From: Paracoccaceae bacterium Fryx2
GTDB taxonomy: Bacteria; Pseudomonadota; Alphaproteobacteria; Rhodobacterales; Rhodobacteraceae
Length of the DNA: 64,000 nucleotides
Reading direction: 5' to 3'
Assembly: GCA_032334235.1 (NCBI GenBank)
Contig: JAVSGI010000005.1
Location: 2,046,001-2,110,000, forward strand
In this document: piece by piece, positions 15,147-24,386 of the stretch
Layout of the letters: each line of letters begins with the position of its first letter
Numbering within the stretch: the first letter of the stretch is position 1
Program-made: the position numbers and the translations under genes
The notes under the pieces: model-generated
Seen by the model: only the letters and a program-made list of their open reading frames with translations
What the model was told of the DNA's origin: nothing
Databases searched by the model: none

Positions 15147-16511
15147 TCAGTAGCTCATCTGCCCGTAGATCCGGCCCAGATCGCCCGCCCAGTCACCCTC
15201 GTAAAGCGCCAGCAACTCGTCGGCCGCCACCCGGCCAGAGGTCACGCTTTCGGCCAGCACGTCGAGATACCCTGCCTCGTTTTCCATGCCCGACCCGGCG
15301 CGGCCGCGGGCGCGCAGCCCTTCCTGCGCCAGCGCCACCACTTCGCGCGCGAGCGGCAGCATCTTCACCCCGCCCGCCTCGGCCTGCAAACCCTGCACCG
15401 AGGCCCCGACCCGCAAGCCTTCGCGGGTTTCGGCATCCCAGCCCTTGACGATATCCCACGCGGCATCCAGCGCACCCTGATCGTACATCAGCCCGACCCA
15501 GAAGGCCGGCAGCGCGTTCAGGTGCGCCACGTCGCCCGCATCGGCACCGCGCATCTCGATGTATTTCTTGACCCTCGCCTCGGGGAAGACGGTGGTCATG
15601 TGGTCGGCCCAATCCGAGAGGGTGGGCAATTCGCCGGGCAGCGCGGGCAGCTCGCCGCGCAGGAAATCGCGGAAGCTCTGGCCCAGCGCGTTGATGTAGT
15701 GCCCGTCGCGGTAGACAAAATACATCGGCACATCAAGGATGTAATCGACATACCGCTGGTAGCCCATGCCATCCTGAAACACGAAGGGCAGCATCCCGGT
15801 GCGGCTGTCATCCAGGCCCCGCCAGATGCGCGAGCGCCAGGACTTGTGGCCGTTCGGCTTGCCCTCGAAGAACGGCGACGAGGCGAACAGAGCGGTCGCC
15901 ACCGGCTGCAGCGCCAGCGCCACGCGCATCTTCTGCACCATGTCGGCTTCCGAGGCGAAATCGAGATTCACCTGCACGGTGCAGGTGCGATACATCATCT
16001 GGGTGCCGTGGCTGCCGACGCGCCCCATGTAGTCGGTCATCAGCCGGTAGCGGCCCTTGGGCATCACCGGCATCTGGTCATGCGTCCAATCCGGCGCCGC
16101 CCCGAGGCCCATGAAGCGCGCGCCGATCTTGTCGGCCACCACCTTGACCTGGCGCAGATGCTCGGCCAGTTCGGCGGCGGTGTCGTGGATGGTTTCGACC
16201 GCGGCGCCCGACAGCTCGAACTGCCCGCCCGGTTCCAGCGAGACGTTGGCGCCATCCTTGGTCAGGCCGATGATGTTGCCCTGTTCCAGCACCGGTTCCC
16301 AGCCGAAGCCGTCGCGCAGCCCTTCCAGCATCGCCCGGATCGAGGTCGCCCCCTCATAGGGCAGCGGCATCCGGGTGGCAGCGTCATAGCCGAACTTCTC
16401 GTGCTCGGTGCCGATGCGCCAGTCGGCGGCCGGTTTTTCGCCCGAGGCGATGTATTCCGCCAGTTGGCCGAAATGGTCGATCGGCCCGCCGCCGGATTGA
16501 GGAATGGACAT
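15147..16511 (-). CDS. gshA: Glutamate-cysteine ligase (plant/proteobacterial type)
   Basis: First enzyme of glutathione synthesis: ATP-dependent joining of L-glutamate and L-cysteine. The 454-residue product belongs to the GCS2 plant-type group, with WRIGTEHEKFGYD near residue 31, VSLEPGGQFELSGA, MYRTCTVQVNLDFASE and NGHKSWRSRIW. A CGGAG ribosome-binding site lies 7 bases from the ATG. It is transcribed after rsmE and a membrane protein gene on the same strand, with a 55-base gap, so may share their transcript. Confidence 0.96.
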   Translation of the reverse strand: MSIPQSGGGPIDHFGQLAEYIASGEKPAADWRIGTEHEKFGYDAATRMPLPYEGATSIRAMLEGLRDGFGWEPVLEQGNIIGLTKDGANVSLEPGGQFELSGAAVETIHDTAAELAEHLRQVKVVADKIGARFMGLGAAPDWTHDQMPVMPKGRYRLMTDYMGRVGSHGTQMMYRTCTVQVNLDFASEADMVQKMRVALALQPVATALFASSPFFEGKPNGHKSWRSRIWRGLDDSRTGMLPFVFQDGMGYQRYVDYILDVPMYFVYRDGHYINALGQSFRDFLRGELPALPGELPTLSDWADHMTTVFPEARVKKYIEMRGADAGDVAHLNALPAFWVGLMYDQGALDAAWDIVKGWDAETREGLRVGASVQGLQAEAGGVKMLPLAREVVALAQEGLRARGRAGSGMENEAGYLDVLAESVTSGRVAADELLALYEGDWAGDLGRIYGQMSY

Positions 16512-16566
16512 GGGGCGCTCCGATCAAGGTCTGTTTCCGGCTGACAGACGTGCGGCGTTGCCGCGC

Positions 16567-17121
16567 TCAAGTCAAGGCCGGCCGTGCGGCGCGCCGCCAG
16601 ATGACCCGCATTTCGGTGGCCACCGTCAGTCCCTTGCCCGAAGGCGACGTTTCCGGGGCAAGGGCCGCCACCAGCGCCTGGGTGTCCATGCCGGGCAAGG
16701 CGGCGAAGGCGTCGAACAGCCGCTCGGCCCCCTGCGCCGCCACCGGGATCAGCAGCGCCTGCCCGTCGGACTGCTTGAGCCGCCACAGGCGCTGGCCGCG
16801 GAGCGTGATCAGGCGAACCTCGTCCAGTTCGCGCAGCGAGACGAAACCGCCGGTGCCGGGGCCGAAGTAGCCCACCTGCCCCTCGTCGAGTTCGACCACG
16901 CCGGGCGCCTCGCCTCCTTGCGCAAACCGCAGGCGGCGCAGGGCCAGAAGGCCCAGCCCGGCCGCCAGCGCCAGCAGCAGCACCCCGGCCGGGATCAGGA
17001 TGAACCCGCCCAGCAGGATGAACCACGCCCCCAGCAGGGCCAGCGCACCCGCCGCCGCAACCTCGCGCCAGCGCCACAGGGTCGCGCGCGCCTCGGGGCG
17101 GATCAGGTCCATGCGGGTCAT
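16567..17121 (-). CDS. Uncharacterised membrane protein downstream of rsmE
   Basis: Product of 184 residues whose ATG overlaps the rsmE stop as ATGA. A hydrophobic hairpin (about residues 20-60: AGALALLGAWFILLGGFILI and LLLALAAGLGLLALRRLRF) is followed by a soluble C-terminal part with VVELDEGQVGYFGPGTGGFV and LDEVRLITLRGQRLWRL, which looks like a beta-rich PH-like fold. I cannot assign a function. A second in-frame ATG lies 9 bases downstream. Confidence 0.8.
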   Translation of the reverse strand: MTRMDLIRPEARATLWRWREVAAAGALALLGAWFILLGGFILIPAGVLLLALAAGLGLLALRRLRFAQGGEAPGVVELDEGQVGYFGPGTGGFVSLRELDEVRLITLRGQRLWRLKQSDGQALLIPVAAQGAERLFDAFAALPGMDTQALVAALAPETSPSGKGLTVATEMRVIWRRAARPALT

Positions 17122-17846
17122 TGCCAATCCCCCAGCGTCGCCTGCCACAGCGTCAGCGCCGCAACCGCCGCCGTGTCGGCCCGCAGGATGCGCGGGCCGA
17201 GGCTGGCCTGCACCACCTGCGGCATCCCCGCCAGAAGCGCCTGTTCGCCTTCGGAAAACCCGCCCTCCGGCCCGATCAGGATCGCCCAGGGGCCGGGCTC
17301 GCCGCCCCGCGGCAGGGCCTCGCGCACCCCGGCCAGATGTTCGTTGCACCACAGGATGCGCCGGTCGGCGGGCCAGTCGGCCAGCAGCCGGTCGAGGGCG
17401 GTCAGGTCGCAAACCTCGGGCACGAAGGTGCCGCCGCACTGCTCGGCGGCCTCGACGGCATGGGCCTGCAGGCGGTCCTGGCGGATGCGGTCGGCGTTGG
17501 TGAAGCGGGTCTGCACCGGGATGATGCGCGCGGCGCCCAGTTCGGCGGCCTTTTCCACGATGAAATCGGTGCGCGCCTTCCTGATCGGCGCGAACAGCAG
17601 CCAGAGGTCGGGCGGCATCTGGAGGGGCCGGCTCTGCGCCTCGCAGACCAGCACGCCGCCGCGCTTGCCCGCCTCGGCCACGGCCGCCCGCCACTCGCCA
17701 TCCCGCCCGTTGAACAGCAGCACCGGCGCCCCGCGCGCCAGCCGCATCACGGCGAACAGGTAGTGCGCCTGATCGGGCGTCAGAGGAACGGCTTGCCCCG
17801 AACCAAGCGGCTGATCTACATAGAGTCGGATTTTCGCATCTGCCAT
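17118..17846 (-). CDS. rsmE: 16S rRNA (uracil1498-N3)-methyltransferase RsmE
   Basis: SPOUT-fold methyltransferase of 242 residues that modifies U1498 of 16S rRNA. Conserved blocks include HYLFAVMRLARG, IRKARTDFIVEKAAELGAAR, ILIGPEGGFSEGEQALL and LGPRILRADTAAVAAL, the last two forming the trefoil-knot S-adenosylmethionine site. Divergent from ubiA with only 14 bases between the two start codons, so each promoter must overlap the other gene. It overlaps the membrane-protein gene downstream by 4 bases. Confidence 0.95.
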   Translation of the reverse strand: MADAKIRLYVDQPLGSGQAVPLTPDQAHYLFAVMRLARGAPVLLFNGRDGEWRAAVAEAGKRGGVLVCEAQSRPLQMPPDLWLLFAPIRKARTDFIVEKAAELGAARIIPVQTRFTNADRIRQDRLQAHAVEAAEQCGGTFVPEVCDLTALDRLLADWPADRRILWCNEHLAGVREALPRGGEPGPWAILIGPEGGFSEGEQALLAGMPQVVQASLGPRILRADTAAVAALTLWQATLGDWQ

Positions 17847-17860
17847 GATGAGGGCACCCT

Positions 17861-18859
17861 ATGACCCAACCGCCCCGAACGCCAGAGGCCGCCCCTTACG
17901 AGGATTTCGCGCCCGCAGGCCAGGTGGCCGACGCGCCGCGCGGCAACTGGGTGGATACGCTTGCCCCCGCCGCCAGCCGCCCCTTCCTGCGCCTGTCGCG
18001 GGCCGACCGGCCGATCGGGACATGGCTGCTGCTGATCCCGTGTTTCTGGGGGGTGGCGCTGGCTGCCGCCGCCGACCCGGCAGGCTTTCGCCGCTGGGAT
18101 CTGTGGATCGTGGCGGGCTGCGCCATCGGGGCTTTCCTGATGCGCGGGGCGGGCTGCACCTGGAACGACATCACCGACCGCGACTTTGACGCCGCAGTAA
18201 CGCGGACCCGCAGCCGCCCGATTCCCTCGGGTCAGGTGACGGTGCGGCAGGCGGCGGTGTGGATGGTGGTGCAGGCGCTGCTGGCCGCCCTGATCCTGTT
18301 CAGCTACAACGCGGCCAGCATCGCGCTGGGGCTGGCCTCGCTGGGGCTGGTGCTGGTTTACCCATTCGCCAAGCGGTTCACCTGGTGGCCGCAGGTGTTT
18401 CTGGGGCTGGCGTTCAACTGGGGGGCGCTTTTCGCTTTTGCCGCCCATGCGGGCACGCTCGCGCTGCCTGCGGTGGTGCTGTGGCTGTCGGGCATCGCCT
18501 GGACACTGTTCTATGACACGATCTATGCGCATCAGGACAAGGACGACGACGCGATGATCGGGGTGAAATCGACCGCGCGGCTGTTTGGCGCGCGCACCAA
18601 GCCGTGGCTGCGCGGGTTTCTGGTGGTTGCGGTGGTGCTGATGACGCTGGCGGTGCTGCTGGCGCTGCTGCCGGGCGACCCGTCGGCGCTGAAGCTGGCG
18701 CTGGCGCTGGCCGGGGTGTGGGGCTTTGGCTGGCACATGGCCTGGCAACTGACGCGGCTGGACACCGACGACCCGGACCGCTGCCTGATGCTGTTCCGGT
18801 CAAACCGCGATGCAGGGCTGATTCCTGCGCTGTTTCTTGCCGCCGCGGCACTGCTTTGA
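17861..18859 (+). CDS. ubiA: 4-hydroxybenzoate polyprenyltransferase
   Basis: Integral membrane prenyltransferase of 332 residues that attaches the polyprenyl tail in ubiquinone biosynthesis. Both aspartate-rich motifs are present: CTWNDITDRDFDAAVTRTRS (NDxxDxxxD) and YDTIYAHQDKDDD. LSRADRPIGTWLLLIPCFWG is the usual first block. The ATG is preceded by GAGGG. An N-terminal extension of about 45 polar residues precedes the first helix. Confidence 0.96.
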   Translation: MTQPPRTPEAAPYEDFAPAGQVADAPRGNWVDTLAPAASRPFLRLSRADRPIGTWLLLIPCFWGVALAAAADPAGFRRWDLWIVAGCAIGAFLMRGAGCTWNDITDRDFDAAVTRTRSRPIPSGQVTVRQAAVWMVVQALLAALILFSYNAASIALGLASLGLVLVYPFAKRFTWWPQVFLGLAFNWGALFAFAAHAGTLALPAVVLWLSGIAWTLFYDTIYAHQDKDDDAMIGVKSTARLFGARTKPWLRGFLVVAVVLMTLAVLLALLPGDPSALKLALALAGVWGFGWHMAWQLTRLDTDDPDRCLMLFRSNRDAGLIPALFLAAAALL

Positions 18860-18915
18860 TTGATCCGCACCCTGCAACGCCCTAAGGAGCAGGTGAAACA
18901 ACGGAAAGTCCGCCG

Positions 18916-21030
18916 ATGCGCCTCCCGAACACCATGATCGCGCCAGCCGCCTTTGCGGGGGCCGCCGTGCTGGCCGGGCTGGTTTCGTTCTGGGCGGCGA
19001 TGGCAATCGAGCAGCGTTCGACCTCGGCGGTGACCTCGGTTCTGCTGGGCGACGGCATCACCTGGGCATCCGTGCGAAGCGACGGCCTTCAGGTGCAGTT
19101 GATCGGCACCGCCCCGAACGAGGCGGCGCGGTTTCGCGCGGTGAACCTGGCGGGCAGCATCGTCGATGCCGGGCGGGTCCGCGACCGGCTGGAGGTGACG
19201 CCGATCAAGGGCATCGAGGCGCCGCGCTTTTCGGTCGAGATGCTGCGCAACGGCGAAGGCATCTCGCTGATCGGCCTGTTGCCGCGCGGCGACCACCAGG
19301 AGGCGCTGACCGAGGGCGCGGTGGCGCTGGCGGGCGGGGCAGAGATTGCCGACATGCTGGAAACCACCGATTTCCCGGCCCCCGAAGGCTGGGATGCCGC
19401 GCTGGATTTCGGGATGGAGGCGCTGAAGATGCTTCCGCGATCGAAGATCTCGGTGGCAGCCGACCGGGTGGCGATCACCGCCATTTCCGACAGCGACGCC
19501 GAAAAGCGCAAGCTGGAAAGCGAACTGGCGCGGCGCAAGCCGGAAGGGCTCGCGGTCGAGATCAGCATTTCGGCACCACGCCCGGTGCTGACTCCCTTTA
19601 CCCTGCGCTTCGTCAAGGACGCCGACGGCGCGCGCTTCGATGCCTGTTCCGCCGACACGCCGCGCGCCCGCGACCGCATACTGGCCGCCGCGACCAGGGC
19701 CGGCGTGATGGGCAAGACCGCCTGCACCGTCGGCCTTGGCGTGCCGAGCCCGAGCTGGGCCGAGGCGGCAGAGGCCGCGATCCGTGCGGTGGACGCGCTG
19801 GGTGAAGGGTCTGTCACCTTCTCGGATGCCGACGTGACGCTGCTGGCCTCGGTGGAAACGCCGCAGGCGGTGTTCGATACCGTGGTGGGCGAATTGCAGA
19901 CTGCGCTGCCGCCGGTGTTTTCGCTGAAGGCGACGCTGCCGCCGCGCCCGGTAGCCACGCCGCAGGGGCCGGCCGAATTCACCGCCACGTTGAAGAAGAA
20001 CGGGCAGGTGCAGTTGCGCGGACGACTGACCGACGATCTGCTTCGCGCCGCGGTGGACAGCTTTGCCCGCGCCCAGTTCGGCGCGACGCAGGTCTATACC
20101 GCCACGCGGCTGGATGCCGATCTGCCCGACGGCTGGCCGGTGCGGGTGCTGGCGGGGCTGGAGTCGCTGGCGCAACTGGCCGAGGGCACGCTTCTGGTGC
20201 GCGCCGATACGGTCGAGGTGGCCGGGGTCACCGGATCGCAGGACGCCCGCGCCCGCATCGCGCAACTGCTGTCGGCCAAGCTGGGCCAGGGCCAGACCTT
20301 CAAGGTCGCCGTGACCTATGACGAGCGGCTGGACCCGCTGGCCGCCCTGCCGTCGCCGCAGGAATGCGTGTCGCGGCTGAATGCGGTGCTTGCGGCGAAC
20401 AAGATCACCTTCGCGCCGGGCTCGGCTGAAATCGACGGCGCGGCCGGGGTGACGCTGGATGCGCTGACGGGGATTCTGGGCGAATGCCCGGAGTTGAAGC
20501 TGGAAATCGCGGGCCATACCGACTCGCAGGGCAGCGAAGAAGGCAATCGAGCGCTGAGCCAGGCCCGAGCCGAGGCCGTGCTGCTTGCACTGCAAGGCCG
20601 CCGCGCCCCGGTGCTGGGGCTGACCGCGCTGGGCTATGGCGAAACCCGGCCGCTGGCCGACAACGGCAGCGAGGCCGGGCGCGAAGCCAACCGGCGCATC
20701 GAGTTCACCCTGCTGGAATCGGGTGAGGCGGCAGACGACGCCGATCCGGCCGCCGCCAGTGCCGATGCCCCCGCCGATGCCCCCGGGGCCGAATCAACCG
20801 ATTCCGCCCCTGCCGCCGGTGCGGTACCCGAAGGCCGGACAGGTCCAGACGGCGCGGCGGCCGTGGCGCCCGATGCCGCCGCCCCACCAGCGCCGCCCGC
20901 AGCGGCGGAAAATGACGCCCGCGCACCCGTGACGCCCGCCGGCGACCCGGATTTCTCGGGCGACGACAGCCCTTCGGTCGCGCCGGCCGAGGCCACGCTG
21001 AAACCCCGGCCGCGCCCGGCCCGCCCGTGA
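18916..21030 (+). CDS. OmpA-family envelope protein with long N-terminal repeat region
   Basis: Protein of 704 residues. An N-terminal hydrophobic segment (about 8-30) acts as signal anchor. The long middle part repeats alpha-beta units such as VQLIGTAPNEAARFRAVNLA, which look like BON-type domains. The C-terminal OmpA peptidoglycan-binding domain (about 485-600) contains LEIAGHTDSQGSEEGNRALS and ALGYGETRPLADN. The last 100 residues are Ala/Pro/Asp-rich and likely disordered. It should link envelope and peptidoglycan. It follows ubiA by 56 bases and is followed at 22 bases by a small membrane protein, so they may form an operon. Confidence 0.88.
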   Translation: MRLPNTMIAPAAFAGAAVLAGLVSFWAAMAIEQRSTSAVTSVLLGDGITWASVRSDGLQVQLIGTAPNEAARFRAVNLAGSIVDAGRVRDRLEVTPIKGIEAPRFSVEMLRNGEGISLIGLLPRGDHQEALTEGAVALAGGAEIADMLETTDFPAPEGWDAALDFGMEALKMLPRSKISVAADRVAITAISDSDAEKRKLESELARRKPEGLAVEISISAPRPVLTPFTLRFVKDADGARFDACSADTPRARDRILAAATRAGVMGKTACTVGLGVPSPSWAEAAEAAIRAVDALGEGSVTFSDADVTLLASVETPQAVFDTVVGELQTALPPVFSLKATLPPRPVATPQGPAEFTATLKKNGQVQLRGRLTDDLLRAAVDSFARAQFGATQVYTATRLDADLPDGWPVRVLAGLESLAQLAEGTLLVRADTVEVAGVTGSQDARARIAQLLSAKLGQGQTFKVAVTYDERLDPLAALPSPQECVSRLNAVLAANKITFAPGSAEIDGAAGVTLDALTGILGECPELKLEIAGHTDSQGSEEGNRALSQARAEAVLLALQGRRAPVLGLTALGYGETRPLADNGSEAGREANRRIEFTLLESGEAADDADPAAASADAPADAPGAESTDSAPAAGAVPEGRTGPDGAAAVAPDAAAPPAPPAAAENDARAPVTPAGDPDFSGDDSPSVAPAEATLKPRPRPARP

Positions 21031-21052
21031 CGAAACCTGACCAGGGATCCCC

Positions 21053-21382
21053 ATGAACCGCATCGAATTCATCATCGTCACGGCCATCATCCTGTTCGTG
21101 GCGTTCGGCCTGGGTTGGTTCACCTACTGGTTGCTGCACCGCTTCTCCCGGGTCTCCGGCGGCGACATGGGCGAGCTTGACCGGATGGCGCAGTCGCTGC
21201 ACGAGGCCGAGGAAATGCGCGATCAGACGGTGATCTATCTGGAACAGCGCGAGGCCGAGTTGTCGAACCAGATCGCCCAGACCGAAGCCGAACTGCGCGC
21301 CGCGATGGAAGGTCTGCGCGATGCCCGCCACGAGGCCGAGGAAATGCGCGCCTATATCGAGCGGATGCACTCCAACGGATAG
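21053..21382 (+). CDS. Membrane-anchored coiled-coil small protein
   Basis: Product of 109 residues: one N-terminal transmembrane helix (about 5-30, IEFIIVTAIILFVAFGLGWF) followed by a highly charged helix from residue 40 to the end with heptad character (LHEAEEMRDQTVIYLEQREA). No enzyme motif. The start has an AGGGA site. It lies behind the OmpA-family gene and may work with it at the envelope. I do not recognise a named family beyond similar Rhodobacteraceae proteins. Confidence 0.82.
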   Translation: MNRIEFIIVTAIILFVAFGLGWFTYWLLHRFSRVSGGDMGELDRMAQSLHEAEEMRDQTVIYLEQREAELSNQIAQTEAELRAAMEGLRDARHEAEEMRAYIERMHSNG

Positions 21383-21388
21383 GCGGGG

Positions 21389-22168
21389 TCAGAGGCCGCC
21401 CAGGCAGGTTCCGGTCAGGGCAGAGCCCGCGTCGGCAAGATCGTCGATCACGTCGAAATGATGCTTGCCGGGCGAGACCGTCCACGGGCAGGACCAGCTT
21501 TCCGACAGGGTGCGCGCCTGCCACAGGAACGCCGGGCGTTCCTGCCCGCCGACCCAGACATGCGCCTGACACCCCGGCCGCAACCGGTGGCGCGCCGGGC
21601 TTTCGGCGGCCGCCTCTGGCGCGTCGAGCCGCAGCTTCTCGTTCATGCCGGTCAGGATCAGCGGCGAAAGCTCGGCCAGGGGCGAGATCGGCACGACGCG
21701 GGCGATGCGCGCCGCGGGTGCCTCGGTGCAGCCCATCCGGGCGGCAAGGTGCCCGCCCGCCGAATGGCCGGTGACCACCAGCGGGCCCGCGACCTCTGCC
21801 GCGATGGCGGATACCGCCTGACCGATCTCGCGGGTGATGGCGGCGATCCGCGCGTCGGGGGCAAGGGTGTAGGAAGGCAGGGCACAGGCCCAGCCCCGTG
21901 CCAGCGCCCCGGCCGCCAGATGCGACCAGTCCTGCCGCCCGAAGGCCATCCAGTAACCGCCGTGGATGAACACCAGGCAACCGCGCGGCGCGGCTTCCGG
22001 CAGGAACAGGTCGAACCGCTGCCGTTCGCCCGCGCCATAGGGCAGGCCCAGCCGGGCAGTGGCCGCATGTTTCGCGCGAAATGCCGCCGCCGCCTGCGCC
22101 CAGCGGACGGGAAAGGCGTCGGCGCCGGGGATGAAGGCCCCGTTGGTGTAGGCGCGATCCATGTCCAT
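21389..22168 (-). CDS. Alpha/beta-hydrolase, esterase/arylformamidase-like
   Basis: Hydrolase of 259 residues. The oxyanion-hole motif FIHGGYWMAFG and the nucleophile elbow VVTGHSAGGHLAARMG are typical of the hormone-sensitive lipase/kynurenine-formamidase-like branch; the late GKHHFDVIDDLAD supplies the likely catalytic histidine. Substrate unknown. The start MDMDRAYTNG was chosen because an AGGAAAGGA site precedes it; a longer open frame adds 33 residues but would run into the gabD leader. It diverges from gabD with 82 bases between starts. Confidence 0.85.
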   Translation of the reverse strand: MDMDRAYTNGAFIPGADAFPVRWAQAAAAFRAKHAATARLGLPYGAGERQRFDLFLPEAAPRGCLVFIHGGYWMAFGRQDWSHLAAGALARGWACALPSYTLAPDARIAAITREIGQAVSAIAAEVAGPLVVTGHSAGGHLAARMGCTEAPAARIARVVPISPLAELSPLILTGMNEKLRLDAPEAAAESPARHRLRPGCQAHVWVGGQERPAFLWQARTLSESWSCPWTVSPGKHHFDVIDDLADAGSALTGTCLGGL

Positions 22169-22250
22169 TCGACGGTCCTTTCCTCGGGGAACTGGACATT
22201 CCCCCATCGGCCATGCTTTTTCATACCCTAAACCGAAATGGGAGGCCACG

Positions 22251-23729
22251 ATGCTTGATTCCGTCACAGACCTGCGCGCGCTGCTGAAAGACCCCTCGCT
22301 GCTGGCGACAAAGGCCTATGTCGCGGGGGAGTGGATCGACGCCGACGACGGCTCCACCTTTCCGGTGACCAACCCGGCACGCGGCGACGTGATCTGCACC
22401 GTGCCGAACCTGTCGCGCGCCGAAACCGCACGGGCAATCGCCGCCGCCGAGGTGGCCCAGAAAGACTGGGCCGCCCGCCCGGCCAAGGAACGCGCCAACA
22501 TCCTGCGCGCCTGGTTCAACCTGATGATGGCCAATCAGGATGACCTTGGCCGCATCCTTACCGCCGAGATGGGCAAGCCGCTGGCCGAGGCCAAGGGCGA
22601 AATTGCCTATGGCGCGTCGTTCATCGAATGGTTCGCCGAGGAGGCCAAGCGCGTCTATGGCGAAACCATCCCCGGCCACATGCGCGACAAGCGCATCACC
22701 GTGCTGAAACAGCCGATCGGGGTGGTCGGCTCGATCACGCCGTGGAACTTCCCCAACGCGATGATCACCCGCAAATGTGGCCCGGCGCTGGCAGCAGGCT
22801 GCGGCTTCGTCGCCCGCCCCGCCGCCGAGACGCCGCTTTCGGCGCTGGCGCTGGCGGTGCTGGCGGAACGGGCGGGGCTGCCTGCGGGGATATTTTCGGT
22901 CATCACCTCGAAGCGGTCTTCCGACATCGGCAAGGAGTTCTGCGAGAACCCGATCGTGCGCAAGCTGACCTTCACCGGCTCGACCGAGGTCGGGCGCATC
23001 CTGCTGCGGCAGGCGGCCGACCAGGTGATGAAATGCTCGATGGAGCTGGGCGGCAACGCGCCCTTCATCGTGTTCGACGATGCCGATCTGGATGCGGCGG
23101 TTGATGGGGCGATGGCGTCGAAGTTCCGCAACAACGGCCAGACCTGCGTCTGCGCCAACCGGATCTATGTGCAGGCCGCGGTCTATGACGCCTTTGCCGC
23201 GAAACTGGCGGCGGCGGTGAAGAAGCTCAACGTCGGTGACGGGCTGACCGAAGGGGTGACCACCGGGCCGCTGGTCAACATGGATGCGGTGACCAAGGTC
23301 GAGGAGCACATCGCCGACGTGCTGGCCAAGGGCGGCAGCATCGTCACCGGCGGCGCGCGGCACGCCCTTGGCGGGTCGTTCTTCGAGCCGACCGTCGTGA
23401 CCGGCGTCACCTCGGACATGCTGGTGACCAACGAGGAAACCTTCGGACCGCTGGCGCCGCTGTTCAGGTTCGACACCGAGGAAGAGGTGATCGAGCGCGC
23501 CAATGCCACGATCTTCGGCCTCGCCTCGTATTTCTACGCCCGAGACATCGGACGCATCACCCGCGTGCAGGAGGCGCTGGAATACGGCATCGTCGGGGTC
23601 AACACGGGAATCATCTCGACCGAGGTTGCGCCGTTCGGCGGCGTCAAGCAATCCGGCCTGGGACGCGAAGGCTCGCACCACGGGATGGAGGACTATCTGG
23701 AGATGAAATACATCTGCCTGTCGATCTGA
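22251..23729 (+). CDS. gabD: NADP-dependent succinate-semialdehyde dehydrogenase
   Basis: Aldehyde dehydrogenase of 492 residues, oxidising succinate semialdehyde to succinate in the GABA shunt. Key features are PIGVVGSITPWNFPNAMITR, the glutamate in MELGGNAPFIVFDDAD, the catalytic cysteine in FRNNGQTCVCANRIYV and the C-terminal FGGVKQSGLGREGSHHG. The ATG is preceded by GGGAGG; the open frame extends 30 codons upstream without a site. No gabT lies nearby. Related aldehydes could also be substrates. Confidence 0.93.
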   Translation: MLDSVTDLRALLKDPSLLATKAYVAGEWIDADDGSTFPVTNPARGDVICTVPNLSRAETARAIAAAEVAQKDWAARPAKERANILRAWFNLMMANQDDLGRILTAEMGKPLAEAKGEIAYGASFIEWFAEEAKRVYGETIPGHMRDKRITVLKQPIGVVGSITPWNFPNAMITRKCGPALAAGCGFVARPAAETPLSALALAVLAERAGLPAGIFSVITSKRSSDIGKEFCENPIVRKLTFTGSTEVGRILLRQAADQVMKCSMELGGNAPFIVFDDADLDAAVDGAMASKFRNNGQTCVCANRIYVQAAVYDAFAAKLAAAVKKLNVGDGLTEGVTTGPLVNMDAVTKVEEHIADVLAKGGSIVTGGARHALGGSFFEPTVVTGVTSDMLVTNEETFGPLAPLFRFDTEEEVIERANATIFGLASYFYARDIGRITRVQEALEYGIVGVNTGIISTEVAPFGGVKQSGLGREGSHHGMEDYLEMKYICLSI

Positions 23730-23735
23730 TGCGGA

Positions 23736-23762
23736 GGGGGCGGGGCGCAGGCCACCGCCCCC
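23736..23762 (+). terminator. GC-rich hairpin after gabD
   Basis: GGGGGCGG (23736-23743) pairs with CCGCCCCC (23755-23762) across an 11-base loop, 6 bases after the gabD stop. No T-run follows, so it is only a probable terminator. Confidence 0.5.
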
Positions 23763-23843
23763 CGTTCGGCACGGGTTAGCAGCCATGCATGAGCTGTCAG
23801 GCAGGCGCCAAACGCGCAAGGCAGCCGAGCGCACAAAAGCAAA

Positions 23844-23867
23844 CGGGGGCGGCTTTCGCCACCCCCG
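23844..23867 (-). terminator. Terminator of the cold-shock gene
   Basis: Inverted repeat CGGGGGCGGC / GCCACCCCCG with a 4-base loop and one mismatch. Read on the minus strand it follows the cold-shock gene by 24 bases and is followed by GTTTGCTTTTG, a broken T-rich tail. Fits factor-independent termination. Confidence 0.65.
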
Positions 23868-23891
23868 CCTGTCATTCAAACCTGATGGAAA

Positions 23892-24098
23892 TCAGGCAAG
23901 AATCAGGTTCATCGCCGATTCACGACCGTCGCGGCCGGATTCGATGTCGAACGTCACGGCCTGACCATCGGCCAGTTCGCGGATGCCGGCACGTTCCAGC
24001 GCAGAAACGTGAACGAACACGTCACGGTTGCCGTTCGCGGGGGCGATGAAACCAAAACCTTTGGTTGCGTTGAACCATTTCACGGTGCCATTGGCCAT
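23892..24098 (-). CDS. cspA: Cold-shock domain protein (CspA family)
   Basis: Single OB-fold protein of 68 residues that binds single-stranded RNA/DNA. RNP1 (KGFGFIAP) and RNP2 (DVFVHVSAL) are present in [17 protein letters not shown] and following. The start has a strong AAGGAGA site. A longer open frame to 24155 would add 19 residues not found in the family. It has its own terminator and is likely monocistronic. Confidence 0.96.
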   Translation of the reverse strand: MANGTVKWFNATKGFGFIAPANGNRDVFVHVSALERAGIRELADGQAVTFDIESGRDGRESAMNLILA

Positions 24099-24307
24099 CG
24101 TGATGTCTCCTTCTTTTTTCGCCACCCACAAAACGCGATGGCCCGGCATAGTCACATCAAGATCGAGACCTGCGCCGAAAGGAAACAGAAGATCGATAGA
24201 GAAAGCGTTGCCCGACCTTCATAGCCCCATTGCCTCTCCGGCACAAGGGGGCATGGGAAATCATTCCGGCGGGTGGCCCGCTCGGCTCGCGGCCGTGACA
24301 AGGCGCT

Positions 24308-24350
24308 GGCCCGCCGGGCGCGCATCGGGCAATAAAGATGCGGGCGGGCC
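24308..24350 (+). other. Long bulged hairpin upstream of the ECF sigma gene
   Basis: GGCCCGCC (24308-24315) pairs with GGCGGGCC (24343-24350), and inside it CGCATC (24321-24326) pairs with GATGCG (24337-24342), with a 5-base bulge on the left arm and a 10-base loop. It lies 36 bases before the sigma-factor start, so could be a leader structure or an operator. It is the only obvious structure in the 288-base gap 24099-24386. Confidence 0.45.
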
Positions 24351-24386
24351 AAGGTTCGGCCTCTGGCCCGCGTCTGACCTGTCGAG

